From Elusimicrobiota bacterium (GTDB lineage: Bacteria > Elusimicrobiota > UBA8919): a stretch of 57,514 nucleotides of DNA. The position numbers and the translations under genes are program-made. The stretch is taken from NCBI GenBank assembly GCA_003452965.1, contig DMMW01000035.1, positions 534 to 58,047 of the forward strand, given 5' to 3'. Positions 9,412 to 17,092 of this stretch are shown piece by piece (the first letter of the stretch is position 1; each line of letters starts with the position of its first letter). The notes beneath the pieces were generated by a model, which was not told the origin of the DNA, made no database searches, and worked only from the letters and a program-made list of their open reading frames with translations.

Positions 9412-10316
9412 GAAGTTTTTAGTGTCCACCAGTTATCATTGTTTACAATGATTTTATTTCTCTCCAAAAGCCACATTTCTTTTAAAATAGTTCTCTTGTC
9501 TATTCCAATCACATTTTGTACATCCTTTAGTTGCATAGGCCTTCTTTTTAGCACCTCTAAAATATATTTGGATACATTTCTTCCGGTATTTTCAGATTTT
9601 TTTTTGTCATTATAAGAAATTATTTTGCATTTATTCCCAAAAAACTTTTTTATTTTAGTAAGTTCTTTCCATCTAAGCGGTTTGGCGGAGATTTTCGTTG
9701 GAGGTCTTACTACAGTATTTAAGTGAATCTCATCTGGATTAATTTTTAATATGGCTTTCCTGAGCGACTTTAATTCTGCAGGAGAGTCATTAATATTTTT
9801 AACCAATAAGATTTCAAGCCAAATTTTTCCTTTGAATATTTTCCTAAATTCAGATAAACCATTTATAATTTTATTTATTTTAAGTTTTTTATGCGGTCTA
9901 TTAATTTTATTGAAACTAAATATTGCATCAAGTGAAGGTGCTACGATGTCGGCATGTAATAAATCTTTTCTTAGAGTTTCTCTATAAAAAAGCGTTCCGT
10001 TAGTTAATACAACAATGGGGATATTGGTAATTTTTTTTATTTCCGAAATCAATCTACCAATATTTGAATTCAGCGTCGGTTCTCCGCTACCGGAAAATGT
10101 TAGATAATCAATTTTTATGTTTGATTTTAATACTTGTATCAATTCATTTAAAATGGGTTTTATCGCTACATAAGGTTTCCTTTGTAATGTAAGTTTTGTT
10201 GTATTCCCAATCTGGCAGTAAACGCAGTCAAGCGTACATACTTTTCTGGGAATAATATCAATTCCAAGTGACAAACCAAATCTTCTTGAAGGTACAGGTC
10301 CGAATATGTATTTCAT
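9396..10316 (-). CDS. Radical SAM protein (COG0731-like) with C-terminal winged helix
   Basis: 306 residues. It begins FGPVPSRRFGLSLGIDIIP and then has the radical SAM cluster motif CTLDCVYC (CxxxCxxC), with TFSGSGEPTLN as the GGE-like motif and a TIM-barrel-like remainder to about residue 230. The last ~60 residues look like a winged-helix domain (LEVLKRRPMQLKDVQNVIGI). The PVPSRRFG start is typical of a widespread bacterial group distantly related to the wyosine enzyme TYW1; its reaction is unknown. No Shine-Dalgarno precedes the ATG, and a promoter places the transcript start at or next to the A of ATG. The last residues fall in a repeat. Confidence 0.8.
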   Translation of the reverse strand: MKYIFGPVPSRRFGLSLGIDIIPRKVCTLDCVYCQIGNTTKLTLQRKPYVAIKPILNELIQVLKSNIKIDYLTFSGSGEPTLNSNIGRLISEIKKITNIPIVVLTNGTLFYRETLRKDLLHADIVAPSLDAIFSFNKINRPHKKLKINKIINGLSEFRKIFKGKIWLEILLVKNINDSPAELKSLRKAILKINPDEIHLNTVVRPPTKISAKPLRWKELTKIKKFFGNKCKIISYNDKKKSENTGRNVSKYILEVLKRRPMQLKDVQNVIGIDKRTILKEMWLLERNKIIVNNDNWWTLKTSADGE

Positions 10317-10322
10317 GAAAAA

Positions 10323-10351
10323 ATTAAACCATAAATCTTGACAATTGTCAA
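10323..10351 (-). promoter_or_regulatory. Promoter for the radical SAM gene
   Basis: On the minus strand TTGACA (10351-10346), 17-base spacer, TTTAAT (10328-10323). The predicted start is about 10316, the first base of the ATG, which implies a leaderless mRNA. The -35 lies in the palindrome at 10337-10352. Confidence 0.5.
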
Positions 10352-10352
10352 G
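10337..10352. promoter_or_regulatory. Palindrome holding two opposed -35 boxes
   Basis: The 16-base perfect palindrome CTTGACAATTGTCAAG contains a TTGACA on each strand, each serving one of the two divergent promoters. A dimeric regulator bound here would block both, and two polymerases could not bind at once. Confidence 0.5.
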
Positions 10353-10366
10353 AAAATTAGTATATT
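10338..10366 (+). promoter_or_regulatory. Promoter for the PilZ-TPR gene
   Basis: TTGACA at 10338-10343, 17-base spacer, TATATT at 10361-10366. The predicted start near 10373 leaves a leader of about 127 bases that can fold. Confidence 0.6.
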
Positions 10367-10372
10367 TTAACT

Positions 10373-10499
10373 ATCGGAAAGTTCCGTGTCTATGCAAAAT
10401 CTCTTGCCAGATTTGTCAAAAATTCAAAGAGGCGAGCAGGTAGGCACAAACAATTGAAGACCGTTTGTATTTTTTTTAACGGTCTTATATTTAATTATT
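10373..10499 (+). promoter_or_regulatory. Candidate structured leader of the PilZ-TPR gene
   Basis: The leader can form a small hairpin CGGA/TCCG (10376-10387), then a long interrupted stem: GTGTCTA (10386-10392) with TAGGCAC (10441-10447), CTTGCC (10403-10408) with GGCGAG (10431-10436), and TTTG/CAAA inside. Next, AAGACCGTT (10457-10465) pairs with AACGGTCTT (10478-10486). A competing pair ACAAAC (10446-10451) with GTTTGT (10463-10468) overlaps both, which is the layout of a switch. No known riboswitch consensus was recognised. The gene has no Shine-Dalgarno sequence. Confidence 0.4.
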
Positions 10500-12593
10500 A
10501 TGGTAGATTTCTCAGAAAGACGTAAATATAAAAGGTTTTATTTTAAAGAAGAAACAGCGGCTCCTGTGGAAATCTGTTTCCCGCCGCCATTTTATCAAGA
10601 ACCTATTGAAGGCAAAATTTTAGACGTATCTGCAGGCGGTCTGGGATTGGCTTTATCTGAACCGCTCCCGAAATTTTTTATTCTATCGCTTACCATCAGG
10701 TTATCAGGAATAAAACCTTTTGACGTTAAAGGAAAGGTTGTTAGAATTGAAAAAAAAGAGGATTACTATAAAGCGGGTATTTTATTTATCGAAATTAATT
10801 CCGAAGCAGTGGAAACGTTAAACCTCATAGCCGAAGATTATGATAAATGCTGTAAGAAACGGCAGGGTGAAGAAAAAAAATATTGTTTTGATGAATGTAA
10901 ATTTAGTAATTTATGTGATCAAAAAAAGAAGGATGCACATCTGGAATCAAAAAATCAAGATGTATCTATGATAAGTATTAAAGATTTGAAATATGATGCA
11001 AATGAAGAAAATAAAAAAGATGCCGATTCCGAAAAAACAGTTATTTTGCAACCTGTTCAAAAAACAGACGAGCCAGTTAAAAAAGATATAGAACAGGAAA
11101 AAACCTTAATTTTAGATGCAAGCAAGAAAGAACAGTTGGAAGAAAAGACCGTTATATTAGAACCTGCTCTTTCGTCAGATGGGATTATTAAACAGGAAGA
11201 CAAATTAAAAGAGTTATTGGAATCGATAGAAAAAACAGTTGTGTCGGAACCGGAAAAAATACAGACTGAACCGGAAGCTATAAAAACTGAATCACTTGAA
11301 CCGGTCATACGAGACGAAAAGACATTGGATGCCGAAACAATATCTAAAATAGAACCAATAAACAAAGAAGAACCCAAAAAGGAAACAGAATTTGAAAAGA
11401 CGTTTGTTTTAGAACCTGTTAAGAAAATTATTGAAATTGAAAAAACGGTGGAGTTAATATCTGAAAAGGAAAAAGAAAAAACAATAGAATTAAAAAAAGA
11501 GATTCCGGTAGTTACATCAGAAATTGACAAAAAATATTCAGAATATAAAGATGGAAAAGATAAAAAAGCCGATAAAACTAAAATAATTGCACCTAAAACA
11601 AAAAAACAAGGGATAAAAAGGATTTATGTAGTTTACTATATTTTCCTATTCTTCATTTTTGTTATTATTTCATTGTTTTTCTCAAAGGATAAAATTACCA
11701 GAATAATCTTTGCTAATGCCGAGAAAAAACTTTTAATACCAAAATACGAATCAGCAATAAAGGATTATAAAATTGTTTTAAAATATGATCCCAAAAATTT
11801 AGATGCACATTTAAAATTAGCTGAAATATATGCTAGAATGAAAATGTATATTAATGCTGCGGAAGAATATAGTGAAGTTATCAAAATTAAACCTGATATG
11901 CTTGTAGCGTTATTAGAAGCGTCAAAATTAAATATAAAACTTAATAAGCATAAGGTCGCTTATAACTATTTAAAAAAAGCAAGAGATATATCGCCGGACA
12001 ATCTTGATGTAAAAATTTATACAGGTATTTATTACGAGAAAAATAAGGAATACGATAAAGCGATGAGGGAGTTTGTAAGCATATCTTCCGATTCGCAATT
12101 GCCTGAGGATGTATATTTTTCTATAGGCAAGGTTTTAAGTATCAAGGGTTTTTTTAAGAAAGGAATGATGTTTTTATCTAATGCGAACTTACCGAAGACT
12201 GCTTCTGAATATTTTAACATGGGTGTTATTGCCAATGAAAATAATACGGATGAAGCAATATATGGGTTTGTAAAAGCAGCCGTAAAAAAGAGTGATTATA
12301 CAGAAGTATATGAATGGCTTGGACATCTATACAGAAGAAAAGGGCTTTACATCGCATCTATAGATGCATATCTTGCTGCATTAAATATAAAACCTGAATC
12401 TGCTATAACATTTTTAAACTTGGCAAAACTGTACGCTTTAAAGGATGATGTTGAAAACGCATTAACATCTCTTGAAAAAGCGATTTCATTAGATGCTTCT
12501 CTAATTAGCAGTGTAAAGGATTCTTTCGAATTTAATGAGATGAAAAATAATTTAAGATTTAAGAAACTAATGAAGAAAAAAGGTAAGAAGTAA
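10500..12593 (+). CDS. PilZ domain protein with EKT repeats, one membrane helix and TPRs
   Basis: 697 residues. Residues 5-110 form a PilZ domain, the usual c-di-GMP receptor (ERRKYKRF as the RxxxR part, then DVSAGGLGL as the DxSxxG part). A Cys-containing link (residues ~118-142) follows. Residues ~175-330 carry about eight spaced copies of an EKT(V/L/I/F) motif. One membrane helix is at ~380-400. The rest is TPR repeats (YDPKNLDAHLKLAEIYARM), presumably outside the inner membrane. A c-di-GMP signal could thus reach a periplasmic complex such as a secretion or motility machine; this is inference. It lies divergently from the radical SAM gene. Confidence 0.78.
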   Translation: MVDFSERRKYKRFYFKEETAAPVEICFPPPFYQEPIEGKILDVSAGGLGLALSEPLPKFFILSLTIRLSGIKPFDVKGKVVRIEKKEDYYKAGILFIEINSEAVETLNLIAEDYDKCCKKRQGEEKKYCFDECKFSNLCDQKKKDAHLESKNQDVSMISIKDLKYDANEENKKDADSEKTVILQPVQKTDEPVKKDIEQEKTLILDASKKEQLEEKTVILEPALSSDGIIKQEDKLKELLESIEKTVVSEPEKIQTEPEAIKTESLEPVIRDEKTLDAETISKIEPINKEEPKKETEFEKTFVLEPVKKIIEIEKTVELISEKEKEKTIELKKEIPVVTSEIDKKYSEYKDGKDKKADKTKIIAPKTKKQGIKRIYVVYYIFLFFIFVIISLFFSKDKITRIIFANAEKKLLIPKYESAIKDYKIVLKYDPKNLDAHLKLAEIYARMKMYINAAEEYSEVIKIKPDMLVALLEASKLNIKLNKHKVAYNYLKKARDISPDNLDVKIYTGIYYEKNKEYDKAMREFVSISSDSQLPEDVYFSIGKVLSIKGFFKKGMMFLSNANLPKTASEYFNMGVIANENNTDEAIYGFVKAAVKKSDYTEVYEWLGHLYRRKGLYIASIDAYLAALNIKPESAITFLNLAKLYALKDDVENALTSLEKAISLDASLISSVKDSFEFNEMKNNLRFKKLMKKKGKK

Positions 12594-12599
12594 TCAATA

Positions 12600-14366
12600 T
12601 TATAATCGATTTTTAAGTGCAGCTAATTCATCAAAAATCTCTTTTGGCATTCTATCGCCAAATTGTTCCAAAAAACTCTTTGTATTTTCAGCTTCTTCCT
12701 GCCACTTTTGAACATCAATATCAAAAAGCTTTTCAAGATTTTTCTTATCAATATTCAAACCGTTAGTATCCAAGTCATCTAAATTAGGAATTAGTCCGAT
12801 GGGTGTATTCTTAGCGGAGATATTATTATTGATTCTTCCGATTATCCATTTCAAAACACGAATATTTTCCCCAAAACCCGGCCAGATAAATTTACCGTAT
12901 TCATCTAGTCGAAACCAATTGACAAAAAATATTTTTGGAGGTTTTTTTAGATTCTTACCTATATTTAACCAATGTTTGAAATAATCAGCCATATTATATC
13001 CGCAGAACGGAAGCATTGCCATAGGGTCACGTCTTAATAAACCGACCTGATGTGTAGCGGCAGCAGTTGTTTCGGAACCCATGCTCGCACCTGCAAAAAC
13101 GCCGTGTTGCCAGTTGAGACTTTCATAAACAAGTGGGACAGTGTTTGAACGCTTACTGCCGAATATAATCGCAGAAATAGGTACTCCTTTGGGATTATTA
13201 AATTCTTTTGATATAGTTGGTGATTGCGATATTGATACCGTAAATCTGGAATTCGGATGTGCCGCATTTGTTTTTAAAGATGGGTTCCATTTATTACCTT
13301 GCCAATCCATTACATTCTTAGGAGGTTCACTACTTAAACCTTCCCACCAAGGTTCATTTTTATCGGTATCGATTGCCGTATTTGTAAATAATGTAGGGAA
13401 AAAAGTTCCTGCTTTTAGAGTTTTTATCATATTTGGATTTGTTTTTATTGATGTACCCGGTGCCACACCGAAAAATCCTGTTTCTGGATTCATAGCCCAT
13501 AGTCTTCCGTCTTCACCAATATTAAGCCACGCTATATCGTCACCCAAAACCCAAATCTTATAACCCGGCAAAGATGGTTGCATCAACGCAAGATTAGTTT
13601 TTCCACAGGCAGAAGGAAGTGCCGCAGCCACGTATGTTATTTCTCCTGTTGGATCTTCAATTCCTATTATAATCATATGTTCTGCTAACCAACCCTCATT
13701 TTTACCTTGAAAGGATGCTATTCTAAGTGAAAAACACTTTTTACCTAAAAGGGCGTTTCCACCGTAACCAGAACCGATACTCCAAACGAAATTTTCTTGC
13801 GGAAAATGCATAATAAATCTTTTATTAGTATCAAAGTCACCAACCGAATGAAGACCTTTCACAAAGTCATTTGAATCACCTATTTTATTAACAACCGCTT
13901 TACTCATTCGCGTCATAATACGCATACTTACTGCGACATACGTAACATCCGTAATCTGGATACATGCTTTTGAATAAGGCGAATCCGGATGCCCCATCAT
14001 ATAAGGAAGGACATACATTGTTTTTCCGCGCATACAGCCATCGGATAATTTTGTAAGTTTTGCTTTAGCTTCATTTGGATCCATCCAATTGTTATTTGGT
14101 CCTGCAGTATCTTTATCCGGATAACATACATAAGTTAAATGTTCTGTGCGGGAAACATCGGTTGGATGGCTTCTATGATGATAAGCGTTTGGCCATAATT
14201 CTTGATTAAGTTCAGTGAAAATCGGATAATTATTAATTTTCTCTTCACTAATACCAATATTAATTAATTTGCGAGCTTCTTCATCGGAACCGTCGCACCA
14301 GTGAATTCTATCCGGTTTTGTTAATTCTGCTTGTTTAATGACCCATTTTTCTAAAGATGTTGACAT
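12600..14366 (-). CDS. pckG: Phosphoenolpyruvate carboxykinase (GTP)
   Basis: 588 residues, the usual length of the GTP-dependent enzyme, which converts oxaloacetate and GTP to phosphoenolpyruvate, GDP and CO2. The P-loop PSACGKTNLA, the metal-binding LGDDIAWLNI and GSKRSNTVPLVYESLNW are all present, as is the conserved WFRLDEYGKFIWPGFGENIRVLKW region (quoted here only in part by name). It marks gluconeogenesis or anaplerosis. The start has a GGAG site and a consensus promoter lies about 60 bases upstream. It is a single-gene unit between the PilZ-TPR gene and a divergent DNA glycosylase. Confidence 0.95.
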   Translation of the reverse strand: MSTSLEKWVIKQAELTKPDRIHWCDGSDEEARKLINIGISEEKINNYPIFTELNQELWPNAYHHRSHPTDVSRTEHLTYVCYPDKDTAGPNNNWMDPNEAKAKLTKLSDGCMRGKTMYVLPYMMGHPDSPYSKACIQITDVTYVAVSMRIMTRMSKAVVNKIGDSNDFVKGLHSVGDFDTNKRFIMHFPQENFVWSIGSGYGGNALLGKKCFSLRIASFQGKNEGWLAEHMIIIGIEDPTGEITYVAAALPSACGKTNLALMQPSLPGYKIWVLGDDIAWLNIGEDGRLWAMNPETGFFGVAPGTSIKTNPNMIKTLKAGTFFPTLFTNTAIDTDKNEPWWEGLSSEPPKNVMDWQGNKWNPSLKTNAAHPNSRFTVSISQSPTISKEFNNPKGVPISAIIFGSKRSNTVPLVYESLNWQHGVFAGASMGSETTAAATHQVGLLRRDPMAMLPFCGYNMADYFKHWLNIGKNLKKPPKIFFVNWFRLDEYGKFIWPGFGENIRVLKWIIGRINNNISAKNTPIGLIPNLDDLDTNGLNIDKKNLEKLFDIDVQKWQEEAENTKSFLEQFGDRMPKEIFDELAALKNRL

Positions 14367-14432
14367 ATTTTTCTCCGTTCAATCAAAATCTACAAAAATT
14401 TTTATCTATTTTACATTATTAAATTGTTAAGC

Positions 14433-14460
14433 ATTATACGAAATATTTGTAACTTGTCAA
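14433..14460 (-). promoter_or_regulatory. Perfect consensus promoter of pckG
   Basis: On the minus strand TTGACA (14460-14455), 16-base spacer, TATAAT (14438-14433). The expected start near 14426 gives a 60-base leader with a GGAG ribosome site. Confidence 0.6.
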
Positions 14461-14611
14461 GCAATAAAAATATTTTTGTTCCGCTTATTCTTTTATAAAA
14501 CGGCATATTATCTATTTTGTATACTTATTTACATATTGTGTATCTATACTTTTTAAAAAAAGGATGAGGATAAACCTATGACTGCTTGATGTGTATGTAT
14601 CAACAAAAAAT

Positions 14612-14639
14612 TTGACATTGAATATTTTTTCTGTATAAT
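14612..14639 (+). promoter_or_regulatory. Perfect consensus promoter of the DNA glycosylase
   Basis: TTGACA at 14612-14617, 16-base spacer, TATAAT at 14634-14639. The transcript would start at about 14645, on the ATGATG start, so this mRNA is probably leaderless. Confidence 0.6.
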
Positions 14640-14642
14640 ATT

Positions 14643-15263
14643 ATGATGAAATTAGTAGAACTGAGACGGTGGCATAAAATAAAAAAAACAGAAATAGAAA
14701 ATCGTCTAAAAGAATTTAAAAGCAAGAAAAACAATAAAAAAATATTTGAAGAACTTTGTTTTTGTATATTAACCGCAAACGCTTCGGCAAGGATGGGATT
14801 GAAGTCTATAGAAGCGATAAAAAATAAATTGCAGTCCGGCGATATTTCTGATATACAGAAAGGGCTAAAAGGAAGACACAGGTTTTATAACACCCGTGCA
14901 AGATACATAACGCAAACAAGGGATTATTTAGAAAAAAAATGCGATTTAAATATAAAAAAACTATTAAATTCTTTTAACACACCTGAAGAACGGCGACATT
15001 TTTTCGCTAAAACAAAGGAAATTAAAGGAATTGGTTATAAAGAGGCGAGTCATTTTTTAAGAAATATTGGGTATAGCAATTATGCAATTTTAGATAAGCA
15101 TATTTTAAGTTGTTTAAAGGACTTGAAAGTAATAACAGATAAAGAAAAAAATTATATTGAAATAGAAAAAAAAATGAGGGAATTTGCAAAAAAAATAAAA
15201 ATAAACATGGATGATCTTGACCTTGCATTGTGGTCGTATAAGACAGGAGAGATACTCAAATAG
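14643..15263 (+). CDS. ogg: N-glycosylase/DNA lyase (Ogg2-type 8-oxoguanine glycosylase)
   Basis: 206 residues, the length of the compact Ogg2 family best known in archaea and some bacteria. It excises 8-oxoguanine and nicks the abasic site. The helix-hairpin-helix segment IKGIGYKEASHFLRNIG and the following ILDKHILSCL hold the likely catalytic lysine (in GYKEAS) and aspartate (in LDKH). The opening FCILTANASARMGLKSIEAI is typical. The start is ATGATG; the second ATG (14646) coincides with the predicted transcript start, and there is no ribosome site. It stands alone, as repair genes often do. Confidence 0.85.
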   Translation: MMKLVELRRWHKIKKTEIENRLKEFKSKKNNKKIFEELCFCILTANASARMGLKSIEAIKNKLQSGDISDIQKGLKGRHRFYNTRARYITQTRDYLEKKCDLNIKKLLNSFNTPEERRHFFAKTKEIKGIGYKEASHFLRNIGYSNYAILDKHILSCLKDLKVITDKEKNYIEIEKKMREFAKKIKINMDDLDLALWSYKTGEILK

Positions 15264-15594
15264 ACAAGTAACGGGTAACGAGTAATGGGTAAATATATTA
15301 CAAATTATTATATTTTTTTAATTGTTGTTTGAATCTCCTTATGGCTGTCAATGAGCGAATCCTTCTTAGCAAAAGCTACGAAGGATTTGGGCAAGTGGAA
15401 TTTATCCGCCGTAGTTTTTAATGTAGGCGGACAGCTGTCGAAAAATTATGAGCGAAATAGCCATCGGGGTGCATTTCTTTTGCTGACTTTTCTTTAGGCA
15501 AGTAAAGAAAAGTTAGTGGGGGTGCAGGGGCACGAAAGCCCCGCGACATTAATATTTTAATTGAAATTACTAATTACAAATATCAGGGGGAAAA
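15264..15594. repeat. Gene-free stretch with heptamer repeat and multi-hairpin element
   Basis: At 15268-15291 lies a perfect-period heptamer tandem (GTAACGG GTAACGA GTAATGG GTAA). From 15341 to 15542 an element about 200 bases long can fold extensively: outer stem ATGGCT/AGCCAT (15341-15346 with 15459-15464), AATCCTTC/GAAGGATT (15358-15365 with 15380-15387), TCCGCC/GGCGGA (15405-15410 with 15426-15431), a perfect 10-bp stem CTTTTCTTTA/TAAAGAAAAG (15487-15512), and GGGGC/GCCCC (15527-15542). It resembles non-coding dispersed repeats of environmental bacteria. No gene seen. Confidence 0.5.
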
Positions 15595-16881
15595 ATGAAA
15601 AAAATTTTACAGGTAGCATTGGATTTTGTTGATTTGCAAAGAGCAATAAAACTTGCCGAAGAAGCGGTTGCAGGCGGTTGTGATTGGCTTGAAGCAGGTA
15701 CTCCCCTAATAAAAAGTGAAGGATTAAATATCATACGTGAATTAAGGAAAAGATTTCCGCGTATTAAAATAGTGGCAGATATGAAAATTGCAGATGTCGG
15801 AAGATTGGAAGTTGAAATTGCGGCAAAGTCAGGTGCTAATATTGTTACGGTTTTGGGTTCTTCTGAAGATGGAACAATAAAAGAAGCGATTTCTGCTGGC
15901 AAGAATTACGGTGCGGAAATAATGGTTGATTTGCTCGGAGTTTCGGATATAGTTAAAAGAGCAAAAGAAGTTGAAAAATTAGGTGCCAATTATATAGATG
16001 TTCATATTCCAATTGATGAACAGATGAAGGGAAAAATATCGTTTGATATTATTAGAAAAATTTCAAAGATTGTAAAAATACCGATTGCAATTGCCGGCGG
16101 AATAAATTCTGAAAATGCTGCAGAAGCGGTAAAAACAGGTGCTTCAATAATTATTGTTGGAGGCGCAATTACAAAATCACAAAATGCAAAACTTGAAACA
16201 CAGAAAATAAAAAAAGCAATATCAAAAAAAATAAAAATCAAATCTGAATATTTTCAAAGAGTTACAGAAACGGATATGCGAAAAATTCTTAAGATTGTTT
16301 CCTGTGCCAATATTTCAGATGCACTGCATAGGGGTCTTCCTATGAAAAATGTATTTCCAGTTGTCGCATCGGTTAAAATGGTAGGGCCTGCGGTAACGGT
16401 AAAAACTTCACCGGGGGATTGGGCGAAACCGGTTCAAGCAATTGATGCAGCAAATGAAGGTGATGTCATTGTAATTGATGCTTGCGGTGTGCCACCCGCT
16501 GTATGGGGAGAGCTTGCAACCAATTCCGCGATAAACAAAAAGATATCAGGTGTTGTTATATTCGGCGGAATTCGCGATACTGAAGATATCAAAAAATTAA
16601 AATTTCCGGCTTTTGCTTCATTGATTACCCCGCAAGCAGGTGAGCCGAAAGGTTTTGGTGAAATAAATATTCCTATAAACATTTCCGGGATTAAAATTAA
16701 TCCTGGCGATTGGATTGTCGGTGATGATGACGGTGTAATGGTGATTCCAAAAGAACATGCGGTTGAATTTACTAACAGGGCTATGGATGTACTTGAAAAA
16801 GAAAATAGGTTGCGTAAAGAAATAAAAGACGGTTCAAGCCTGGCAAAAGTCGCTGAACTTCTCAAATGGGAAAAGAAATAA
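15595..16881 (+). CDS. Fusion of 3-hexulose-6-phosphate synthase and RraA-like domain
   Basis: 428 residues in two parts. Residues 1-210 are a KGPDC/HPS barrel (LEAGTPLIKSEGLNIIRELR, VADMKIAD, IPIAIAGGINSENA) that joins formaldehyde and ribulose 5-phosphate, or runs in reverse to make ribulose 5-phosphate. Residues 220-428 are an RraA/HMG-aldolase-like domain (ANISDALHRGLPM, VVIFGGIRDT, GDWIVGDDDGVMVIP). The same fusion is widely annotated in methanogenic archaea as a bifunctional synthase/ribonuclease regulator. No separate hexulose-phosphate isomerase is next to it. A GGGGG site precedes the ATG. The RraA name does not imply RNase control here; an aldolase or decarboxylase role is as likely. 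Confidence 0.82.
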   Translation: MKKILQVALDFVDLQRAIKLAEEAVAGGCDWLEAGTPLIKSEGLNIIRELRKRFPRIKIVADMKIADVGRLEVEIAAKSGANIVTVLGSSEDGTIKEAISAGKNYGAEIMVDLLGVSDIVKRAKEVEKLGANYIDVHIPIDEQMKGKISFDIIRKISKIVKIPIAIAGGINSENAAEAVKTGASIIIVGGAITKSQNAKLETQKIKKAISKKIKIKSEYFQRVTETDMRKILKIVSCANISDALHRGLPMKNVFPVVASVKMVGPAVTVKTSPGDWAKPVQAIDAANEGDVIVIDACGVPPAVWGELATNSAINKKISGVVIFGGIRDTEDIKKLKFPAFASLITPQAGEPKGFGEINIPINISGIKINPGDWIVGDDDGVMVIPKEHAVEFTNRAMDVLEKENRLRKEIKDGSSLAKVAELLKWEKK

Positions 16882-16914
16882 TGGGGACGGTTCTAATTAT
16901 TACCGAGCAGAGTA

Positions 16915-16932
16915 CCCCAGCTCCTGCTGGGG
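16915..16932. repeat. Hairpin CCCCAGC-TCCT-GCTGGGG
   Basis: Perfect 7-bp stem with a TCCT loop. The copy at 17009-17026 has the same loop and a compensated base pair. Confidence 0.55.
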
Positions 16933-16949
16933 AATGATGCGAAGCGTAA

Positions 16950-16995
16950 CCCCGATGTCGTGTTGATTTTGAGCGAAGCGAAAAATCTATCGGGG
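16950..16995. repeat. Hairpin with CCCCGAT/ATCGGGG ends
   Basis: A 7-bp perfect inverted repeat (16950-16956 with 16989-16995) between the two TCCT-loop hairpins. All three together form an array in the gap between the HPS-RraA fusion and the next gene. Confidence 0.45.
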
Positions 16996-17008
16996 CATAA
17001 ATAGAAGT

Positions 17009-17026
17009 CACCAGCTCCTGCTGGTG
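17009..17026. repeat. Hairpin CACCAGC-TCCT-GCTGGTG
   Basis: Second copy of the TCCT-loop hairpin. One pair differs from the first copy on both strands (C-G to A-T), so the stem is preserved. Confidence 0.55.
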
Positions 17027-17092
17027 GAGATTCACTAAAAGTTTGCACATTAAAAATTAGTAGTAAGGTGTGGACTGATTCTATAGAATGAT

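Noticed and set aside
10373..10499. GEMM c-di-GMP riboswitch upstream of the PilZ gene
   Set aside because: The conserved GGGACGCAAAGCC-like core is absent, so only an unassigned structured leader is claimed.
13034..13563. Open frames antisense to and within pckG
   Set aside because: They are out-of-frame readings of a strongly conserved gene.
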